Shown here: positions 7,110 through 10,902 of the stretch, piece by piece
How positions within the stretch are numbered: the first letter of the stretch is position 1
Layout of the letters: each line of letters opens with the position of its first letter
From: an uncultured Eubacteriales bacterium
Lineage (GTDB): Bacteria; Bacillota; Clostridia; Oscillospirales; Acutalibacteraceae
Direction of reading: 5' to 3'
Assembly (NCBI GenBank): GCA_900321515.1
Contig: ONWI01000132.1
Span: 1 to 10,902 of the forward strand
DNA length: 10,902 bases
Program-made: the position numbers and the translations under genes
The notes under the pieces: model-generated
What the model saw: only the letters and a program-made list of their open reading frames with translations
Told to the model about the DNA's origin: nothing
The model's database searches: none

Positions 7110-7616
7110 ATGAAAAAAATCAACATAATCAGAGGCATCGCACTGATAATCCTGGGCATTCTCGTACTGAACATACCCACAGGCTGCCAAAACAACAGCC
7201 GCAAGAATACGCATATTCCCGACGAAGGGGAAAGAATAGTCTATAGCGATACGCAGTACCAAATGACCCAAGGAGTCGCTATACACAAGTCATCGCCTGT
7301 CAGTGGAAGGGAATATGTCTTCATCCCCCTGACGCTGAAAAACGGCAGCGGCACAAGCATTATTTTCAGCACGCGCGTCTGCGTCACCGCATACGCCCTG
7401 CCCTCAGGTGAAAACTGCCCTCATTCCCACGAGGCGGTAATGTTCGGCAAGGAACACATCAGTGGATTCAGGCTCTTCGACGGCATCATTTATTCCGGAC
7501 GCGAAACCTCCGGCTGGCTCGCATTTGACCTGCCTGAAGACACACGGTCAGTACATGTTGACTTCTCAACAGGAATAAATGATGAGCAATGTTTGTCATT
7601 TGACTGCGAAATATGA
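7110..7616 (+). CDS. Secreted protein, probable lipoprotein, with DUF4352-like domain
   Basis: This 168-residue protein starts MKKINIIRG and has a hydrophobic export segment (about residues 9-24) ending PTGC, which would make C26 the lipid-modified cysteine. The lipobox is imperfect because proline stands at -3, so lipidation is likely but not certain. Residues 60-168 read as a beta-rich domain with YVFIPLTLKNGSG and later SGRETSGWLAFDLPE, the pattern of the DUF4352/telokin-like immunoglobulin fold common in clostridial lipoproteins. The domain identification is by pattern. The ATG at 7110 has AAGGA 8 bases upstream; an in-frame start at 7014 would put hydrophilic sequence before the signal peptide and overlaps the candidate promoter, so it is rejected. 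It stands between a strong terminator and the EF-G-like promoters, so it is probably monocistronic. Function unknown. Confidence 0.8.
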   Translation: MKKINIIRGIALIILGILVLNIPTGCQNNSRKNTHIPDEGERIVYSDTQYQMTQGVAIHKSSPVSGREYVFIPLTLKNGSGTSIIFSTRVCVTAYALPSGENCPHSHEAVMFGKEHISGFRLFDGIIYSGRETSGWLAFDLPEDTRSVHVDFSTGINDEQCLSFDCEI

Positions 7617-7676
7617 ATAAAATTAGACATAAATAAGAAAATATATAAAATAATATAAACATCAATAAAAAAATTA

Positions 7677-7705
7677 TTGAAATTCCCAAAGCGGTATGTT
7701 ATAAT
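7677..7705 (+). promoter_or_regulatory. Promoter P1 of the EF-G-like gene
   Basis: TTGAAA (7677-7682) and a perfect TATAAT (7700-7705) are separated by the ideal 17 bases. It lies 140 bases before the TTG start, giving a leader of roughly 130 bases. Confidence 0.75.
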
Positions 7706-7743
7706 ATTCAACAAGCGACGTGTGAAATTGTATGAAGATTATA

Positions 7744-7771
7744 TTGACATTGAACAACAGTGTTATACAAT
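7744..7771 (+). promoter_or_regulatory. Promoter P2 of the EF-G-like gene
   Basis: A perfect TTGACA (7744-7749) lies 16 bases from TACAAT (7766-7771). The start codon is about 73 bases downstream of the -10 box. The -10 box is embedded in a palindrome, which suggests that this promoter could be repressed separately from P1. Confidence 0.6.
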
Positions 7772-7775
7772 TGTA
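7766..7775. promoter_or_regulatory. Palindrome over the P2 -10 box, candidate operator
   Basis: TACAATTGTA is a perfect 10-bp palindrome covering the -10 box of P2. A related half, AATTGTAT (7726-7733), lies upstream and is the exact reverse complement of ATACAATT (7765-7772), so the two could also pair or bind a dimer each side of the -35 box. No matching regulator is encoded in the window. Confidence 0.35.
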
Positions 7776-7830
7776 CACCGTTTAAATTACGAAAAAAACC
7801 TTTGTGCAAAAGGAAAAACAAAAATTGGAA

Positions 7831-7847
7831 AGAGGTAGTTCAAATTG
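7831..7847 (+). promoter_or_regulatory. Ribosome binding site selecting a TTG start for the EF-G-like gene
   Basis: AGAGG (7831-7835) lies 9 bases before TTG (7845-7847). The protein begins KQYHADKIKNIVVTGHG at the usual distance from the P-loop, so the TTG is well supported by family alignment as well. Confidence 0.75.
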
Positions 7848-9902
7848 AAACAGTATCACGCAGACAAGATCAAAAACATTGTCGTCACCGGTCACGGCAA
7901 CTCCGGTAAGACTTCACTGGTGGAGGCAATGCTTTATATATCAGGCGCCACCGACAGAATGGGCAAGACAGCGGACGGCACCGCAGTCTGCGACTTCGAC
8001 CCCGAAGAGATCAAGCGCAAATGTTCAGTTTCTGTTGCCATAGCACCCGTTGAATGGAAAAACGTAAAATTCAACATGATTGATGTCCCCGGTCTTTTCG
8101 ACTTTGAGGGAGCTGTCGCGGAAGGCTTCCGCGCCGCAGAGTGCGCCCTCATTACCGTCTCCGGCAAATCCGGCGTCGCGGTAGGCTCCGAAAAGGCATA
8201 TGCCAGAGCCTCCAAATCCGGCATGGCAAAGGTCATCTTCGTCAATAAGCTGAATTCCGAGAGCGCGGATTTCTACAAGGTATTTGAACAGCTCAAAACC
8301 TCATTCGGTCCGACCGTCAGCCCGATAGTGGTTCCCCATATGAACGGTCATCAGGTGGATTGCTATATCAATCTGCTCGAATACAAGGCTTACCGCTACA
8401 ACGGCACAAAAGCCGAAGAGGTTCCCATGCCCGATATGGGTCACCGCCTCGACGGTCTGCGCACAGCCATCAGCGAAGCAATCGCCGAGACTGACGACGA
8501 ACTCATGGAAAAATACTTCTCCGGCGAGGAATTTACTCCCGAAGAATATATACTCGGTCTGACACAGGGTGTTCGCTCCGGCTCCATCACACCCGTATAC
8601 TGCGGAGCCTCCCAGACCGGCGAAGGCATAGATCAGCTTATGAACGGAATGAGCTGGCTGGTTCCCTCCGCCTCCGAATCCGAGCCTGAAATCGGCACCG
8701 ACGCCAACGGCTCACCTGTGGAACTGGCCGTCAGCGACAGCGCTTTACCCGCGGCAATAATATTCAAAACCGTAGCCGACCCGTTCGTGGGCAAGCTCTC
8801 CTACTTCAAGGTAGTCACCGGCAAGGTTTCTCCTGACAGCATGCTGCTCAACATGCGCACCGGCAGCACCGACAAAATCGGCAAGCTCTTCACCGTGTGC
8901 GGCAAGAAGCAGTTCGACACGCCTTACATCTCGGCAGGCGACATCGGCGCCGTTGCCAAGCTCACAGGCGCAATTACAGGCGACACACTCTGCGCCCCCG
9001 CGCGTCCCGTCACGCTCGAAGGCGTTGACTATCCCGCTCCGTCCCTCTCAATGGCAGTCATTCCGGTCAACAAGGGTGACGAGGAAAAGATCGCACAGGG
9101 CATGATCCGTCTCTCGGAAGAGGATCCGTCCATGCGCTTCGGCACCAACACCGAAACCAATCAGATGATAGTAAGCGGTCAGGGCGAACAGCACATCGAC
9201 GTCATAATCTCCAAGCTCAAGAACAAATTCGGCACCGATGCAAAAGTTGAAAAGCCCCGCATCGCCTATCGCGAGACAATACGCGGCAAGATTGAGATAC
9301 AGGGCCGCTACAAGAAGCAGTCCGGCGGTCACGGTCAATTCGGCGACGTATGGATCCGCTTCCAGCCGAGTGAAGCTGAGGGTCTGGAATTTACCGAGGA
9401 AGTTGTCGGCGGCGCCGTTCCGAAGAACTTCTTCCCCGCGGTTGAAAAGGGTCTTACGGACTGCATGAAGACAGGTTCCCTCGCGGGATATCCGATGGTC
9501 GGCGTTAAGGCTACTCTTTACGATGGCTCGTATCACCCGGTTGATTCCTCTGAAATGTCTTTCAAGACAGCGGCTTCACTCGCATTCAAAAACGGCATTC
9601 CAAAGGCAAGCCCCGTCCTGCTCGAACCTGTCGGCGAGCTGCACGCATACGTCCCCGGCGACAACATGGGCGACGTCATGGGCGAGCTTAACAAGCGCCG
9701 CGGCCGCGTCCAGGGCATGAACGCAGCGCATGACGGACTTCAGGAGCTTATCGCCGAAGTGCCTATGGGCGAGATGTATGACTTCGCCACCTATATGCGC
9801 CAGACCACACGCGGCAGAGGCTACTTCACCTTTGAATTCGTGCGCTATGAAGAAGCGCCCTTCTCCGTGCTTCAGGAGCTTCAGAAGGAAAAGGCGGAAT
9901 AA
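7845..9902 (+). CDS. EF-G-like translational GTPase paralogue with altered G3 and G4 motifs
   Basis: A 685-residue protein of EF-G layout: GTPase domain, beta-barrel domain II, and domains III-V. It belongs to the EF-G-like paralogues of Clostridia rather than the main elongation factor FusA, and its precise ribosomal role is unknown. The P-loop GHGNSGKTS (16-24) is intact. Other GTPase motifs depart from canonical EF-G: the RGIT threonine region reads KRKCS, G3 is DVPGLFDF (80-87) instead of DTPGHVDF, which removes the catalytic histidine, and G4 is NKLN (134-137) instead of NKMD, which replaces the guanine-contacting aspartate. G5 appears as CGAS. Domain IV has SGGHGQFGDV (493-502) and the C-terminal part has NKRRGRVQGM. 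There is no rpsL, rpsG or tuf neighbour, unlike fusA loci. It is transcribed alone from tandem promoters and ends at a strong terminator. Confidence 0.92.
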   Translation: MKQYHADKIKNIVVTGHGNSGKTSLVEAMLYISGATDRMGKTADGTAVCDFDPEEIKRKCSVSVAIAPVEWKNVKFNMIDVPGLFDFEGAVAEGFRAAECALITVSGKSGVAVGSEKAYARASKSGMAKVIFVNKLNSESADFYKVFEQLKTSFGPTVSPIVVPHMNGHQVDCYINLLEYKAYRYNGTKAEEVPMPDMGHRLDGLRTAISEAIAETDDELMEKYFSGEEFTPEEYILGLTQGVRSGSITPVYCGASQTGEGIDQLMNGMSWLVPSASESEPEIGTDANGSPVELAVSDSALPAAIIFKTVADPFVGKLSYFKVVTGKVSPDSMLLNMRTGSTDKIGKLFTVCGKKQFDTPYISAGDIGAVAKLTGAITGDTLCAPARPVTLEGVDYPAPSLSMAVIPVNKGDEEKIAQGMIRLSEEDPSMRFGTNTETNQMIVSGQGEQHIDVIISKLKNKFGTDAKVEKPRIAYRETIRGKIEIQGRYKKQSGGHGQFGDVWIRFQPSEAEGLEFTEEVVGGAVPKNFFPAVEKGLTDCMKTGSLAGYPMVGVKATLYDGSYHPVDSSEMSFKTAASLAFKNGIPKASPVLLEPVGELHAYVPGDNMGDVMGELNKRRGRVQGMNAAHDGLQELIAEVPMGEMYDFATYMRQTTRGRGYFTFEFVRYEEAPFSVLQELQKEKAE

Positions 9903-9990
9903 GGCGCTCGCATTCGCTCGCTAACTTAAAACTGAAGACTTAAAAATTAAGAATAGTGGAGCGCTTCGCGCTGAATGTATTAAATAAAAA
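9903..9990. repeat. Dispersed-repeat-like spacer with small hairpin
   Basis: The spacer after the EF-G-like stop has repeated GCTCGC units (two copies within 9904-9923), a purine-rich stretch of similar ACTTAAAA-type units (9925-9952), and a short hairpin AGCGC-TTC-GCGCT around 9960-9972. This mix resembles interspersed intergenic repeats seen in clostridial genomes. The string AATGTATTAA near 9974 also occurs in the 93-bp element near 6938. No gene is visible in it. Confidence 0.4.
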
Positions 9991-9994
9991 TATC

Positions 9995-10047
9995 CCGCCC
10001 CGGTTGGCTTTCCTCTGAGGATTGGCTGACCGGGGCGGAGTTTTTTT
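9995..10047 (+). terminator. Bidirectional rho-independent terminator between convergent genes
   Basis: CCGCCCCGGT (9995-10004) pairs perfectly with ACCGGGGCGG (10029-10038). The 24-base interior holds a smaller TCCTC-T-GAGGA hairpin and a direct repeat of TTGGCT. Seven T residues (10041-10047) follow on the plus strand, ending the EF-G-like transcript. On the minus strand a T-rich tract follows the stem, so it also ends the convergent small gene whose stop codon is 2 bases away. Confidence 0.92.
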
Positions 10048-10049
10048 GC

Positions 10050-10427
10050 TTATACATTTCTGTCGCTTTGACGGCAACTGCTTTTGATTCTTTCAGCAAG
10101 CCGGTTTCCGTCGAGCAGTTTCACCGTGCCAAATTCCCGGCACAATCTGCGACAGATCTCCTCCGTCTCACGATCCGCTCCGAAATCAGCCAACACAATA
10201 GACGCGCCTCGCAGCTTTCGACCGGCGTTAACCAGCATTCTCACACGAAGCTCGATATCCTCCACATGCCCTGAAACCGGCAGCACTAAAAAAGCCCCCT
10301 CGCCCCTCTCTCCCGGACGCATGAATATCCTTGATATAAATAATACCGCACACAGCAATAAAATAATAATAAGTAATATAATGTATCTCAACGCAATCAC
10401 CCTGAGCATAAAAAACTGAATATTCAA
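10050..10427 (-). CDS. Small membrane-anchored protein of unknown function
   Basis: This 125-residue protein has one strongly hydrophobic helix at about 12-34 followed by MRPGERGEG and an apparently cytoplasmic alpha/beta domain (about 43-120). That domain contains AFLVLPVSGHVEDIELRVRM and then ASIVLADFGADRETEEICRRL. The strand-then-DxGxDxET pattern is faintly like a nucleotide-sugar transferase fragment, but there are no catalytic motifs, so I do not assign a function. The start is uncertain: TTG at 10427 and TTG at 10391 each have a weak GGGTG-type site upstream, and the ATG at 10409 has none. The shortest version would begin directly with the membrane helix. It converges on the EF-G-like gene and diverges from the next sensor gene. 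I found no good promoter in the shared upstream region for it. Confidence 0.7.
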   Translation of the reverse strand: MNIQFFMLRVIALRYIILLIIILLLCAVLFISRIFMRPGERGEGAFLVLPVSGHVEDIELRVRMLVNAGRKLRGASIVLADFGADRETEEICRRLCREFGTVKLLDGNRLAERIKSSCRQSDRNV

Positions 10428-10508
10428 CTCGCAGCACCCATATCATAATAATATGCGCAAAACCGTCCGGACGCCACACTTGCCTTTAAATAAATTGTGT
10501 AACATGTA

Positions 10509-10537
10509 TTGAAATAAGTTGCGTTCTATGATATGAT
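10509..10537 (+). promoter_or_regulatory. Sigma-A promoter of the sensor-type gene
   Basis: TTGAAA (10509-10514) and TATGAT (10532-10537) are separated by the ideal 17 bases. The start codon lies about 32 bases downstream of the -10 box, giving a short leader that contains the ribosome binding site. Confidence 0.75.
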
Positions 10538-10555
10538 AATAGAAAATGAGAAATT

Positions 10556-10571
10556 GGGAGTGACCGATTTG
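10556..10571 (+). promoter_or_regulatory. Ribosome binding site selecting a TTG start for the sensor-type gene
   Basis: GGGAG (10556-10560) lies 8 bases before TTG (10569-10571). The next in-frame ATG (10599) would cut into the membrane helix and has no binding site. Confidence 0.65.
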
Positions 10572-10902
10572 AAGCCGCATAAAAACAGACTTCCTCTGAT
10601 GATTGCCGCAAGCGTCGTACTTTGTGTGATCATTTCAAGCCTCAGTATTATCATGATCAAATACGCGGACGACAGCATGATGCAGGACAAAATCGACGAA
10701 AATAAGCTATCTATGCAACAGGCCGCAAACAAGGTGCAAAATGAGCTCGACAATAAATCAGAATTCATTTCAGCCTCAGCCGCTTCTCTCTCGGGCAACG
10801 AAAAGAGCTTTGAGAAACTGCTCGCAAAAAAAGCCAAAAAGCTCAAAAAAATAGCTGAATCCGGCGGTTTTGAACGTCTGCTCATATCCGACGTCAATGG
10901 AA
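10569..10902 (+). CDS. N-terminal part of a membrane sensor-type protein (runs off window)
   Basis: The first 111 residues of a longer protein. A short basic head (KPHKNR) is followed by one membrane helix at about 8-30, so the chain is anchored with its following part outside the cell. Residues about 35-75 (DDSMMQDKIDENKLSMQQ onward) look helical and coiled-coil-like. The end, GGFERLLISDVNG, resembles the strand and aspartate of extracellular Cache (dCACHE) ligand-binding domains, where a hydrophobic strand ends in D-x-x-G. Such an arrangement is typical of diguanylate cyclases, sensor kinases and chemoreceptors; which of these applies depends on sequence beyond the window. The start is TTG with a well-spaced ribosome binding site and its own promoter. 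The membrane anchor is clear, the Cache call is tentative. Confidence 0.7.
   Translation, partial: MKPHKNRLPLMIAASVVLCVIISSLSIIMIKYADDSMMQDKIDENKLSMQQAANKVQNELDNKSEFISASAASLSGNEKSFEKLLAKKAKKLKKIAESGGFERLLISDVNG

Noticed and set aside
9048..9536. Minus-strand open frame of 162 residues
   Set aside because: It is antisense to domains III-IV of the EF-G-like gene, which has continuous family similarity on the plus strand.
10526..10897. Minus-strand open frame of 123 residues
   Set aside because: It is antisense to the sensor-type gene, which has promoter, ribosome binding site and a membrane helix on the plus strand.

Overview
The window reads as a chromosomal segment of a low-to-mid GC Firmicute, most likely a gut-type member of the Clostridia (Oscillospiraceae/Ruminococcaceae-like). 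The grounds are strong AGGAGG-type ribosome binding sites, frequent TTG starts, near-consensus sigma-A promoters, a clostridial-type EF-G paralogue, a QueH-type epoxyqueuosine reductase and a teichoic-acid-type glycerophosphotransferase. This placement is inferred from gene content and was not tested by a search. No CRISPR array, prophage, transposase, tRNA or rRNA is visible.

Layout. (1) 1-2258, minus: mutS, cut at its 3' end by the window edge, with its own promoter at 2292-2320. (2) 2356-2431: a perfect 10-bp inverted repeat followed by a rho-independent terminator that ends the next minus-strand gene. (3) 2467-3183, minus: a four-helix membrane protein resembling DUF2975, with an Ala/Pro/Glu tail made of 42-bp tandem repeats and a perfect-consensus promoter at 3236-3264. 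(4) 3326-7009, plus: a compact three-gene operon of queH, an ArsC/Spx-family thioredoxin-fold protein, and an 807-residue fusion of a TagB/TagF-like glycerophosphotransferase to a GT4 glycosyltransferase. A 93-bp inverted-repeat element and then a very strong terminator follow it. (5) 7110-7616, plus: a secreted protein, probably a lipoprotein, with a DUF4352-like Ig domain. (6) 7677-9902, plus: tandem promoters, a palindrome over the second -10 box, and an EF-G-like GTPase whose G3 and G4 motifs are altered. (7) 9903-10047: a dispersed-repeat-like spacer and a bidirectional terminator. (8) 10050-10427, minus: a small membrane-anchored protein of unknown function. (9) 10569-10902, plus: the start of a membrane sensor-type protein that runs off the window.

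Most neighbours are functionally unrelated housekeeping or accessory genes, each with its own signals. The exception is the queH-arsC-like-glycan operon, where tRNA modification, a thiol-redox protein and surface-polymer synthesis share one promoter and one terminator. I see no convincing new multi-gene system. The items most worth following are the degenerate EF-G-like GTPase, the glycerophosphotransferase-GT4 fusion, the unusually high share of TTG starts (up to five of nine genes) and two or three small inverted-repeat elements in the spacers.
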